NCBI GenBank assembly: GCA_031987605.1
Contig: DALZZF010000002.1
Coordinates: 124,001-188,000 of the forward strand
Direction: 5' to 3'
Length of the DNA stretch: 64,000 nt
DNA from: JAFAGO01 sp031987605
GTDB taxonomy: Bacteria; Bacteroidota; Bacteroidia; Flavobacteriales; Weeksellaceae
In this document: one piece after another, positions 45,581 through 54,963 of the stretch
How positions within the stretch are numbered: position 1 is the first letter of the stretch
How the letters are laid out: every line of letters starts with the position of its first letter
Made by a program: the position numbers and the translations under genes
Notes under the pieces: model-generated
The model's input: only the letters and a program-made list of their open reading frames with translations
Database searches by the model: none
What the model was told of the DNA's origin: nothing

Positions 45581-48500
45581 ATGAAGAAAATTAAAATTGC
45601 AATTGCATTTTGCCTGCTTCCGATGTCATACGTATTTGCACAGGAAGTAATTAAAGGCAAAGTAGTTTCAGCAGATAATAAGCCCTTAAGCGGTGTGCTT
45701 GTTACCGTGTCTGAAACCGGAGAAACAACTTCTACCAACGGTGCCGGAGAATACGAAATTGCAGAAATAAATAAAGGCAATACCCTTGTTTTTTCTTATC
45801 CCAACTATTCTTCTTATCAAGCAGTAGCCGAAGACAATCCTGTAATCAATGTAACCCTTTATACCGAAAAAGTAGGCGATATAGAACAGGTGGTTCTCAC
45901 CGGATATACCCGCCAGAAAAAAGCGGATATTACAGGTGCTGTATCCATTGTTGATATGGATGATCTCAGTAAACAAGCCGAACCAAACCCCATAAAATCT
46001 TTGCAGGGGCGGGTTGCCGGAGTGAATATTTCTACAGACGGTTCTCCTTCCGGAGGAAATACAAAAATTTTGATCCGTGGAATCGGAACCCTGAATAATA
46101 CCGATCCGCTTTATGTCATCGACGGCGTTCCGACAAAAGCCGGCATGCACGAACTGAATCCAAGCGATATTGAAACCATGCAGGTGCTGAAAGATGCTTC
46201 ATCTGCAAGTATTTACGGATCAAGAGCGGCAAACGGAGTCATTATTATTACCACCAAAAAAGGGAGAAAAGGCAGAATGAAAATAGATTTAAACTATTAC
46301 ACCTCCTATTCTCAATATGCCAAAAAAACCTCTGTTTTGGATGCCTATCAGTACGGAGAAGTTTTATGGAAAGCGAATGTAAATGATGGTTTGGATCCGA
46401 ATAGCAATAACTTAATGTACAATTTCGACTGGAGTGTGCAGAACGGAGTTCCTACCCTCAATAATATTTATGTTCCCGAATATCTGGATGATGCAAAAAC
46501 ATTGAAATCTTCCAATACAAATTGGTATGATGTGATTTCACAAACGGGAGTTGCCAACTCTATCGATTTAGCCGTTTCCAACAGTTCCGACAAAGGTTCT
46601 TACTTTTTTTCTTTGGCATCTTATGATAACGACGGAATTGTAAAACTTACAGAATTCAACAGGCTGAGCGCAAGGATTAATACTTCCTATAATTTCTTTG
46701 ACGGTAAATTGAGAATAGGCGAAAATTTCACCATCAACAGAACAAAAGAAATAACCGATCCTGGCGTTCTGGATCCTGCATTGCGTGCGTTGCCTATAAT
46801 TCCGGTAAGAACTGTGGACGGAATTGGCTGGGGTGGACCTGTTGGCGGAATGAACGACCGCCAGAACCCAATGCGTTTGCTGGAATACAACAAAGACAAC
46901 GGATACAAATACCAGCGTCTTTTCGGAAATGTATATGCAGAACTGAATCTGGTGAAAAATCTTATCCTGAAAACCAGCTTTGGGATCGACAACAGCAGTT
47001 ATTATAAACGAACACTTCAGAGAAGTTACGTTTCCGGATACCTTCAAAATTCAGAAAATGCGGTGAATATCGACCAATCCACAACCGATAAATGGACGTG
47101 GTCCAACACCGCACAATATACCGCAAAAACTGGAAACCACAATTTTGATCTCCTTGGCGGTATGGAAATGTACAAAGAAGTATACGACAATACCTGGCTT
47201 CGGAAAGAAGGTTTCCTTATCGAAGATCCGGATTATATGTATCCGGATGCCGGTACCGGCGATGCTTTCAATGGCGGAACTTCTACCTTGTATAGCCTGC
47301 TGTCTTACTTTGGTAAATTTTCTTATGATTACAACGGGCGGTATTTATTTTCGGCAACCATTCGTTACGACGGTTCTTCACGATTCGGAAAAAACAACCA
47401 ATACGGAACTTTCCCGGCATTTTCCGCAGGATGGAGAATTAATAAAGAAGAATTTGCAAAAAACATATTTCCGTTCTTCTCGGATCTGAGATTGCGTGCA
47501 GGTTGGGGACAAACCGGAAATCAGGAAATCAGCAATACAGCTGTTTATGCATTGTATATGGCAGATTATGCCGGAGGCGATCCTATATGGGCAACTTCTT
47601 ATGGAACCGCATATGATATTAACGGCGTTGGAAGAGGACTTTTACCATCCGGTTTTGTCGCTACCCAACTTAAAAATGATGATCTGAAATGGGAAACCAC
47701 TACCCAAACAAATTTAGGATTGGATTTCGGATTTTTTAATCAGAAACTGACCGGTAGTGTGGACGTTTATAAAAAAGTGACTGATGATATTCTCGTGAGC
47801 CCTCCATATTTAGCAGTTTTTGGTGAAGGGGGAAAACGATGGGTTAATGGAGCTTCAATGGAAAATAAAGGTCTGGAAATCGTCCTTGGTTATCAAAATG
47901 AAACAAGCGGAGGCTTCCGGTACGAAATTTCCGGAAATGTTACCTTTAATGATAATAAAATTACCAAACTTCCACAGTCTGTTGTGAATAATTACGGTGG
48001 AAACGGAACCACGGATAATATTCTGGGAAGACCGATTAATTCGATGTACGGATATGTGGCAGACGGACTCTTCAGAACGCAGGATGAGGTGGATAATTCC
48101 GCCATACAATCCGGAAAAGGTTTAGGAAGAATTCGCTATGCAGATTTGAACGGAGATGGAACCATTGATGATGATGACCGCACCTGGATCGGGAATCCAA
48201 ATCCCGGCGTAATGTACGGTGTAAACCTTAATTTTTCCTACAAAAACTTCGATCTTTCCACATTCTGGCAAGGGGTAGGAAATGTAGATGTGGTGAATAC
48301 GAAAAAATATCAAACCGATTTCTGGAGTGTGGATGATATAGGTTCCAACAAAGGAACCCGGCTTCTGAATGCATGGTCTCCGCAAAACCCTAACTCTGAC
48401 ATTCCGGCTATTACAACCGTTGACAGCAATGCAGAATCCAGATTTTCAACCTATTATGTAGAAAACGGCAGGTATCTTAAACTGAGAGTTTTACAATTAG

Positions 48501-48682
48501 GATATTCGCTTCCGAAAGGTTTGATCGATCAGTATGGATTTACCAGTTTCAGAATTTATGCCAGTGCACAAAATCTCCTGACCATCAAATCAAAAGATTT
48601 CACAGGAGTGGATCCTGAAACGCCTGCATACGGTTATCCATTACCGCTGACCTTTAATTTTGGTGTAAACATCTCCCTTTAA
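45581..48682 (+). CDS. SusC-like TonB-dependent transporter of the fructan locus
   Basis: The 1033-residue protein has a signal peptide (ending YVFAQ). A carboxypeptidase-like N-terminal domain (VIKGKVVSADNKPLSGVLV) is followed by the TonB box region (IEQVVLTGYTRQKKADITG), a plug (LQGRVAGVNISTDGSPSGGN, DPLYVIDGVP) and a 22-strand barrel ending FNFGVNISL. It imports oligosaccharides across the outer membrane with SusD as lid. SusD starts 18 bases downstream. Fructan specificity is inferred from the operon. Confidence 0.95.
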   Translation: MKKIKIAIAFCLLPMSYVFAQEVIKGKVVSADNKPLSGVLVTVSETGETTSTNGAGEYEIAEINKGNTLVFSYPNYSSYQAVAEDNPVINVTLYTEKVGDIEQVVLTGYTRQKKADITGAVSIVDMDDLSKQAEPNPIKSLQGRVAGVNISTDGSPSGGNTKILIRGIGTLNNTDPLYVIDGVPTKAGMHELNPSDIETMQVLKDASSASIYGSRAANGVIIITTKKGRKGRMKIDLNYYTSYSQYAKKTSVLDAYQYGEVLWKANVNDGLDPNSNNLMYNFDWSVQNGVPTLNNIYVPEYLDDAKTLKSSNTNWYDVISQTGVANSIDLAVSNSSDKGSYFFSLASYDNDGIVKLTEFNRLSARINTSYNFFDGKLRIGENFTINRTKEITDPGVLDPALRALPIIPVRTVDGIGWGGPVGGMNDRQNPMRLLEYNKDNGYKYQRLFGNVYAELNLVKNLILKTSFGIDNSSYYKRTLQRSYVSGYLQNSENAVNIDQSTTDKWTWSNTAQYTAKTGNHNFDLLGGMEMYKEVYDNTWLRKEGFLIEDPDYMYPDAGTGDAFNGGTSTLYSLLSYFGKFSYDYNGRYLFSATIRYDGSSRFGKNNQYGTFPAFSAGWRINKEEFAKNIFPFFSDLRLRAGWGQTGNQEISNTAVYALYMADYAGGDPIWATSYGTAYDINGVGRGLLPSGFVATQLKNDDLKWETTTQTNLGLDFGFFNQKLTGSVDVYKKVTDDILVSPPYLAVFGEGGKRWVNGASMENKGLEIVLGYQNETSGGFRYEISGNVTFNDNKITKLPQSVVNNYGGNGTTDNILGRPINSMYGYVADGLFRTQDEVDNSAIQSGKGLGRIRYADLNGDGTIDDDDRTWIGNPNPGVMYGVNLNFSYKNFDLSTFWQGVGNVDVVNTKKYQTDFWSVDDIGSNKGTRLLNAWSPQNPNSDIPAITTVDSNAESRFSTYYVENGRYLKLRVLQLGYSLPKGLIDQYGFTSFRIYASAQNLLTIKSKDFTGVDPETPAYGYPLPLTFNFGVNISL

Positions 48683-48700
48683 CAATTTAACTCTATCAAC

Positions 48701-50401
48701 ATGAAAAATAAAGTATATGCAATTATGACCTGCCTCACAGTGCTTTTGGGATCAACTTCCTGTAATGATTTTCTGGATACAGAACCAAGAGGCGCATTGT
48801 CCGAAGCAGATGTAGCAACTCCGGAAAGTGTGGACGGTCTCGTTATCGCTGCGTATTCCGCTATGGGCAACGATCATTACGATACGCCTTTCAGCCTTTG
48901 GCCATACGGAAATGTGCGTTCGGACGATGCCTATAAAGGAGGCAGCGGAACCAGTGATATTCAGGCTTTTCACTTTTTGGAAGTGTCCAATAATATTCGT
49001 TCCGATTTTGGAGAATTCGACCGTTTATGGTATCTCAATTATGTAGGAATTGCGCGGGCAAACAAAGCCATTGCTGCACTTAATCAGCTTACAGAAGAAG
49101 ACTATCCGAATAAAAAACAACGGATTGCAGAAATGAAATTTGTACGCGGACATTTTTATTTTATGCTCAAAACCTTGTTCAAATATGTTCCGTATATTGA
49201 TGATACGGTTCCGAATGAAGACTATCCCAAAATCGGAAACAGAGACAAATCCGATCAGGAATTATGGGAAGCCATTGCCTCTAATTTTGAACAGGCTGCC
49301 GCTGATCTTCCTGCAACGCAAGGCGAAGTAGGAAGACCAAAGAAAAGTGCAGCGTACGCCTATCTTGCCAAAGTAAGATTATATCAGGCATACGAACAAA
49401 ATGATAATAATGAGGTAACATCCGTTAATCCGGCAACGCTTCAAAAAGTAGTGGATGCCGCCAATCAGGTGATTGGAAGTTACACACTGACTTCCGATTT
49501 CGGAAATAATTTCATGCCGGGAAGCTATGAAAACGGTCCTGAATCTGTTTTCTCCATTCAGTTTTCGGATAATGATCAAACTTTGTATGGTCGCTTGAAT
49601 TTTGGCGATGTACTTTCTTTGCCTCAAGGATTGGGATGTTGTGATTTTCACAAACCAAGCCAGAATCTGGTTAACGCTTTTAAAACTTCAGCGGACGGTT
49701 TGCCGATGTTCAATACCTACAACGATTCCAATGTCGATTATAATCATTTGGATGATGTAACGGTGGATCCCCGATTGTATCATACGGTTGCAATGCCGGG
49801 ATTGCCGTGGAAATATGATGAGGACAAAATTTATGAAGAAAGTTGGGTTCGCAACCCCGCAACTTACGGTTATTTCGCTTCTTTAAAAGAAAATGTTCCT
49901 ATTGGTTGCGGATGTACGGTGAATATTGCTCCTTTTTACGGAAATACAAAAAACAGGATTATCATCCGTTATTCTGATGTTTTACTCATGAAAGCAGAAG
50001 CACTTATTGAACTCGGACAATTCAATGATGCCCTGCCCATCATCAATCAGGTGAGAGAAAGAGCCGGGCAAAGTACGACCTTCACAGGTTCTTACACTTC
50101 GAATAATTTAATCAAAACCTATCAGCCGGGCGTAAACTGTACCTGGGATCAGAATTTTGCCAGACAGGCATTACGCTGGGAAAGAAGAATGGAATTCGCT
50201 ATGGAAGGAAGCCGCTTTTTTGATCTGGTACGTTGGGGAATTGCCAATGAAACCATGAACAATTACTACACGGTTGAAAAAACAAGAAGATCCTATTATT
50301 CTCAAGCCGGTTTTGATAAAGGAATTGAGGAATATTGCCCGATTCCGTTGGCACAAATTAATTTCAGCCAAGGAGTATACAAACAAAATAATGGTTACTA
50401 A
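48701..50401 (+). CDS. SusD/RagB-like glycan-binding lipoprotein
   Basis: The 566-residue protein has a lipoprotein signal (LLGSTSC) followed by acidic CNDFLDTEP, consistent with surface export. The SusD fold is seen in N-terminal TPR-like helices (MKFVRGHFYFMLKTLF, IRYSDVLLMKAEALIELGQF) and the C-terminal RWERRMEFAMEGSRFFDLVRW region. It caps the SusC barrel and binds the glycan. The next gene starts after 12 bases. Confidence 0.95.
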   Translation: MKNKVYAIMTCLTVLLGSTSCNDFLDTEPRGALSEADVATPESVDGLVIAAYSAMGNDHYDTPFSLWPYGNVRSDDAYKGGSGTSDIQAFHFLEVSNNIRSDFGEFDRLWYLNYVGIARANKAIAALNQLTEEDYPNKKQRIAEMKFVRGHFYFMLKTLFKYVPYIDDTVPNEDYPKIGNRDKSDQELWEAIASNFEQAAADLPATQGEVGRPKKSAAYAYLAKVRLYQAYEQNDNNEVTSVNPATLQKVVDAANQVIGSYTLTSDFGNNFMPGSYENGPESVFSIQFSDNDQTLYGRLNFGDVLSLPQGLGCCDFHKPSQNLVNAFKTSADGLPMFNTYNDSNVDYNHLDDVTVDPRLYHTVAMPGLPWKYDEDKIYEESWVRNPATYGYFASLKENVPIGCGCTVNIAPFYGNTKNRIIIRYSDVLLMKAEALIELGQFNDALPIINQVRERAGQSTTFTGSYTSNNLIKTYQPGVNCTWDQNFARQALRWERRMEFAMEGSRFFDLVRWGIANETMNNYYTVEKTRRSYYSQAGFDKGIEEYCPIPLAQINFSQGVYKQNNGY

Positions 50402-50413
50402 AAGCGCAACAAC

Positions 50414-51805
50414 ATGAAAAATTTCTTTAAATTAAAACTATATGTACTTGTCCTTTTCGCGGTCGCACTGGTTTTCAGATCATGTACCGATGAATTTGGG
50501 GACGGATTGGTTACGGATGTTTCCGTAAATATTGAAGCATTTGCAGTGAATGGAATTGCAGGCGAAATCGACCAGTTGGAAGATAAAATTACCGTCATCT
50601 TACCCTACGGAACCAGTGTTACAGCTATCGTTCCGCATGTAGTGGTAGCAGAAGAAGCCATTGTTACTCCGGCAATCGGAGCCACCGTGGATTTTACCAA
50701 TACCGTAGAATACACCGTGAAAAACGGAAATATCTACAAAAAATATGATGTAACCGTAAAAGCAGCAAATCCGATTATAAGTTTCGTCATCAACGGGCAA
50801 AGTGCAGAAATCAACAACAATGCAAAAACCATTACCCTGACACTTCCCGAAGGAACCGATTTCTCAGCATTAACACCTGCAATTGAACTCGCCAACGGAG
50901 TTTCCATTTCGCCAGCTTCGGGTTCGGTGATTGATTTTACAGATCCAGTGAATTTTACAGTAACCAACGGTACGACCACTGAAGTGTATGTGGCAACAGT
51001 GGCAGCACCGATTAGCGGACCGCAGATTGCTTTCATCGGTACGGCAGAAACAAGATTGTTACTCAGCAATTTGGATGAAATTGCAGCATCGGACTGGTTG
51101 TTCAACAGGTATTCGGGAGCTACTTATATCTCTTTTGCCGAGGTGGCAGCCGGTACATCTTTGGATCAGTTCGACGTGGTTTGGTGGCATTTTGATTCAG
51201 CGGTAAGTCTTCCGGCAGAAGCGACCAGCAGTGCTGTTCTTTCAAGAATTCAAAATTATCTGAACAACGGCGGAAATATACTGCTGACCAGTTTCGCCTC
51301 GCAGTATGCTGATAAAATTGGTATCGTACCAGCCGGAAAAGGACCGAATAATGTTTTCGGAGATTTTCCTCCGAATGGTTTTGTAGATTCGGGAAGCGAT
51401 TGGGGAATTTCCTTTGTTGGAAATGAAGATCACCCTATATTCAATGGTGTAGAAACCTATGCTACTGGAAAAGCCAATCTTCTTCAAAAAGGAACTTTCC
51501 GTTTAAATCATACTGCATGGTGGTTTCTTCCGGAATGGGGAGGTTATGAAAACGGAGCAGGATGGAGAGCGCAAACCGGAGGAAAAAATTTGGCCAGTGA
51601 AGCTTGGGACGATAATCTGGATGGCAGAGTAACCATTGCAGAATTTCCGGGAACAGGAACTCAGAAAAACTGTGTCATCATTTCCATGGGCGCTTACGAT
51701 TGGTACAATGAAACCAATAACGGAGTTCCGAGTGTACCGAACGGATTTATAGACAACATCAAAAAAATTACAGATAATAGTTTAAACTATCTGGTCAACT
51801 ACTAA
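50414..51805 (+). CDS. Surface glycan-binding lipoprotein in the SusE position, DUF4960-like
   Basis: The 463-residue protein has a lipoprotein signal (ALVFRSC) and acidic CTDEFGDG, so it should be surface-exposed. Two tandem ~80-residue Ig-like repeats follow (TVEYTVKNGNIYKKYDVTVK; PVNFTVTNGTTTEVYVATV). A C-terminal ~260-residue domain (IAFIGTAETRLLLS, FDVVWWHFDS, LLTSFASQYADKIG) looks like the DUF4960 family with a GATase-like fold; I recall this family beside SusD genes but did not check. By position it parallels BT1761, a levan-binding protein. No catalytic set is visible. Confidence 0.75.
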   Translation: MKNFFKLKLYVLVLFAVALVFRSCTDEFGDGLVTDVSVNIEAFAVNGIAGEIDQLEDKITVILPYGTSVTAIVPHVVVAEEAIVTPAIGATVDFTNTVEYTVKNGNIYKKYDVTVKAANPIISFVINGQSAEINNNAKTITLTLPEGTDFSALTPAIELANGVSISPASGSVIDFTDPVNFTVTNGTTTEVYVATVAAPISGPQIAFIGTAETRLLLSNLDEIAASDWLFNRYSGATYISFAEVAAGTSLDQFDVVWWHFDSAVSLPAEATSSAVLSRIQNYLNNGGNILLTSFASQYADKIGIVPAGKGPNNVFGDFPPNGFVDSGSDWGISFVGNEDHPIFNGVETYATGKANLLQKGTFRLNHTAWWFLPEWGGYENGAGWRAQTGGKNLASEAWDDNLDGRVTIAEFPGTGTQKNCVIISMGAYDWYNETNNGVPSVPNGFIDNIKKITDNSLNYLVNY

Positions 51806-51815
51806 TTTAAAATTC

Positions 51816-53360
51816 ATGTATAAAATAAAATTGCTGATCAGTTGTGTATGTTCTTTTCTGTTGATGAACTGCAATGAGCATGATGCTGATTTCAATCTCA
51901 CAGAAGATGAGGTATACAACGCCACAAATATTTTTCCGCAACCTCCTGCAAAATGGATGGGCACATCCAATCCCTATTTTACAGAAGGGTATGTAGGAGA
52001 TGTGATGCCGTATTATGAAAACGGAAAATTTCATATGTTCTTTTTGCACGATGCAAAATCCAAACCGGCCAATACGGGAATTCACGATATTCATAGTTTT
52101 GAAACCTCAGATTTCATCAATTATGAATACAAGGGAAGACAAATTCCTTACGGAAACTCCGGCGATGCAGATTTTGCCGTGGGAACCGGAAGTCTGATTA
52201 AATCGGGGAATATCTATTATTACTATTATACCGGTCATAATGCAACTACGGCGTTTTTAGCCGGTAATCCCAGAGAAAGTATTTTGCTGGCGACCAGTAC
52301 CGACATGAAAAACTGGACCAAAGTAACTGATTTTAAAATTACAGCGCCTCAAGGTTATTATGATTTTGAATTCAGAGATCCGCATGTTGTTTACAGTCAG
52401 GAAGAAAATAAATACTGGATGCTGGTTTCTGCACAAACGGATGACCGAAGAGCCGTAGTTTTGAAGTTCACCACCACAGATCCTGCATCCGGAAACTGGA
52501 ATGTGGAATCGCCGATCTACACGACTCCCAATACGGAAAACTATATCATGCTGGAATGTCCGGATCTTTTCAAAATGGGAGCATACTGGTATCTGGTTTT
52601 TTCCGAAAACTGGAGCGGCAGTCCCGGTACGAAATACCGCTATTCTTCTTCACCAAACGGACCTTGGACAAAACCGGAAAATGATCGGTTTGATGGATCT
52701 TATTTTTATGCAGCCAAAACGGTATCGGACGGAACAAACCGATTTATTACAGGCTGGACTGCAAGAAAATCACCGGAAGACAATACCGGAGGAAAAGAAT
52801 GGGCAGGAAATATGGTGACACATCAACTGGTGCAGAATTCCAACGGAATATTAGGAGTGAAACCACTTGCCGCACTTTCATCCGCATTTACAAACGAAGT
52901 TGCGCTTACCATGCAGGAACAAAGCGGTTCCGTAAACCAAAGTGGAAATAATTTCACCTTAGGAGCAGCTTCCAAAGCAACTTTGAATACGTTGCGAAAA
53001 TCCAGTAAAATCAGTTTCCAGCTTCAGCAAAACTCAGGTTTGGCAGGTATAATTCTTGCGGAAGAAGGGAGCGCAAATAATGGAGTAAAAATCGAGTTTG
53101 ATGAAACCAACAAAGAATTAAAAGCGTATGTGCTTTCCGATGGAACCGAAACACTTATGGATCGCCATTCTTTGGCGCAACTGAATGCCAATTCTTACGA
53201 CGTGAATGTGTATATTAGCAATGATGTTTGTGTGGTGTATATCAATGATTTTGTTGCTTTTAGTGTAAGGCTTTATAATGTCGCAGGAAAAAAATGGAGC
53301 CTTTACAGTGCAAATACAGCGAGTTTTAATCAGGTAACCTTAAAAAATTCCCAAAAATAA
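51816..53360 (+). CDS. Divergent GH32-family lipoprotein, probably surface-exposed
   Basis: The 514-residue protein has a lipoprotein signal (CSFLLMNC) and then CNEHDADF, acidic as in surface-exported lipoproteins. GH32 propeller motifs are present but the usual NDPNG is replaced: Asp62 in YVGDVMPYYENG is the likely nucleophile. Asp188 in FRDPHVVY and Glu247 in LECPDLFK complete the triad. A C-terminal beta-sandwich follows (~350-514). The exposed location suits first cleavage of fructan, like the surface endo-levanase BT1760, but the changed motif could also mean another linkage or weak activity. Its stop overlaps the fructokinase start (TAATG). Confidence 0.85.
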   Translation: MYKIKLLISCVCSFLLMNCNEHDADFNLTEDEVYNATNIFPQPPAKWMGTSNPYFTEGYVGDVMPYYENGKFHMFFLHDAKSKPANTGIHDIHSFETSDFINYEYKGRQIPYGNSGDADFAVGTGSLIKSGNIYYYYYTGHNATTAFLAGNPRESILLATSTDMKNWTKVTDFKITAPQGYYDFEFRDPHVVYSQEENKYWMLVSAQTDDRRAVVLKFTTTDPASGNWNVESPIYTTPNTENYIMLECPDLFKMGAYWYLVFSENWSGSPGTKYRYSSSPNGPWTKPENDRFDGSYFYAAKTVSDGTNRFITGWTARKSPEDNTGGKEWAGNMVTHQLVQNSNGILGVKPLAALSSAFTNEVALTMQEQSGSVNQSGNNFTLGAASKATLNTLRKSSKISFQLQQNSGLAGIILAEEGSANNGVKIEFDETNKELKAYVLSDGTETLMDRHSLAQLNANSYDVNVYISNDVCVVYINDFVAFSVRLYNVAGKKWSLYSANTASFNQVTLKNSQK

Positions 53361-54271
53361 TGAGTCAAAAAAATGTGAACTTTGTAAGTTATGGAGAAGT
53401 GCTTTTCGATGTTTTCGGAGAAGAAAAGAAAATTGGTGGAGCACCTTTGAATTTGGCCTCCAGAATAGCTTCTTTCGGGTTTCCTACGTATATTATCAGT
53501 GCGATTGGAAATGATGAAGATGGAAAAGAAATTGTGAATTATGTGCAGGAAAACGGATTGTCAACATCCGGAATCTGTACTGTTGAAGGGCAGAATACCG
53601 GTTTGGTACAGGTATTTGTGAACGACCGTGGCTCTGCATCTTACGATATTACCTATCCATCTGCCTGGGATTTTGTTCCCTTGAATGAAACCTTGAAAAA
53701 TATTGTTAAATCAGCCGATGTTTTTCTTTTTGGAAGTCTGGTCTGCAGAAATGAAGTTTCCAGAAATACCCTCGTTGAACTTCTGAAATCCAACGATAAA
53801 ATGTTTAAGGTTTTTGATGTTAATCTTCGTCCGCCATATTATTCCGTTTCATTGATTCAGGAGTTGGCACAATATGCCGATTTTATAAAAATGAATGATG
53901 AGGAATTGTTGGAAATTACACGTGATATGGGATTTCAGTCCGATGATTTATATGAAGGCATGAAGTTTCTTTCCGAAAAATTAAATATTGAAAACATTTG
54001 TGTAACAAGAGGAAAACACGGCTCCATATTGTTGTGGAAAGGCGTTTTTACCGATCATTACGGATATACGGTTCAGGTGGAAGATACCGTGGGCGCAGGA
54101 GATTCCTTTTTGGCGAGCCTGATTACACAACTGATTTCGGGTTCGGATATTGAGAAAGCATTGGATTTTGCCAGCGCCGTAGGTGCGATTGTTGCCGGAA
54201 GCAAAGGCGCAAATCCCAAAATTTCAGATGAAATGATTGCTGCAATGATACACTCAAAACATATCGTGTGA
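53360..54271 (+). CDS. PfkB-family fructokinase
   Basis: The enzyme phosphorylates fructose with ATP in the cytoplasm. The 303 residues carry GEVLFDVFGEEKKIGGAPLN (sugar site), VFDVNLRPPYY, FIKMNDEEL and the PfkB signature DTVGAGDSFLASL with its catalytic Asp. It overlaps the GH32 stop by one base and is the last gene of the seven-gene operon. Its position and family match BT1757, so fructose is the likely sugar. Confidence 0.94.
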   Translation: MSQKNVNFVSYGEVLFDVFGEEKKIGGAPLNLASRIASFGFPTYIISAIGNDEDGKEIVNYVQENGLSTSGICTVEGQNTGLVQVFVNDRGSASYDITYPSAWDFVPLNETLKNIVKSADVFLFGSLVCRNEVSRNTLVELLKSNDKMFKVFDVNLRPPYYSVSLIQELAQYADFIKMNDEELLEITRDMGFQSDDLYEGMKFLSEKLNIENICVTRGKHGSILLWKGVFTDHYGYTVQVEDTVGAGDSFLASLITQLISGSDIEKALDFASAVGAIVAGSKGANPKISDEMIAAMIHSKHIV

Positions 54272-54293
54272 TTTTAAGAATTCTCTGAAAAAT

Positions 54294-54329
54294 AAAATTC
54301 CCCGGGTTTCTACCTTTGGGGAATTTTTA
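54294..54329 (+). terminator. Terminator of the fructan operon
   Basis: AAAATTCCCC pairs with GGGGAATTTT over a 14-nt loop, then TTA. It lies 22 bases after the fructokinase stop. Confidence 0.8.
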
Positions 54330-54399
54330 TAATCATTACCTCTAAATAAATTACGATTGAAAAGAGATAAAACAAATGCACCCTATAAAAATTATTGAA

Positions 54400-54605
54400 G
54401 TCATAACTTAACTTCATATATTAAAAGCTTTACAACATTGCTTTTGCGTGTTTTTGTCATCCGTAGGAAACTCAACACGAATTGGTAAAAAATAGCTTAG
54501 ATTGGCTACGCCGAACCACTGCGTTAGGTTTCCTGCGGAATGACAAACCTTATGTTTAAAGACTTTTTATAAAAAATGGAGTATGTATTTATCTTATGAC
54601 CTCGA
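54400..54605 (+). repeat. ~200-bp intergenic repeat, copy B, flanked by direct repeats
   Basis: It matches 15988-16183 in the same orientation. Flanks carry AAAAATTATTGA at 54388-54399 and 54606-54617, a candidate target duplication. The outer ends GTCATAA and TTATGAC are inverted. An inner segment from GTCATCCGTAGGAAACTC to GGTTTCCTGCGGAATGAC also has inverted ends. The rest of the 54330-54963 gap holds no credible gene. Confidence 0.75.
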
Positions 54606-54963
54606 AAAAATTATTGAGGACAAAATGATTATTAGAAATTTTGTGTGGAAACTTGTTTTTTTTCTTATTGTTTCTACTTACTTGATATTCAGATTTTTTA
54701 TTGTCTTTTAAGTAAAACGCCTTTTTCTTATTCTTTTTATAATTTTAATGTAATCGGCAAATATTTACATATGAACTTAAATTACTCATTATCAATTTTT
54801 TTTGCAAATGCACCACAGGTTTCCATCATTTAAATTTTAAACACCATAGTTTTTCCCGAATCATTAATATTCTCACGGCATATAGAATTTCTGTTTTTAA
54901 AACTAATCCAAAATTTTCTTTATCCGCTGTAATATTCGTAACTTTACCTATATTTTTTACAAA

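Noticed and set aside
54645..54833. 62-codon open frame after the ~200-bp repeat
   Set aside because: It is AT-driven, Phe/Tyr-rich, and without promoter or homology features.
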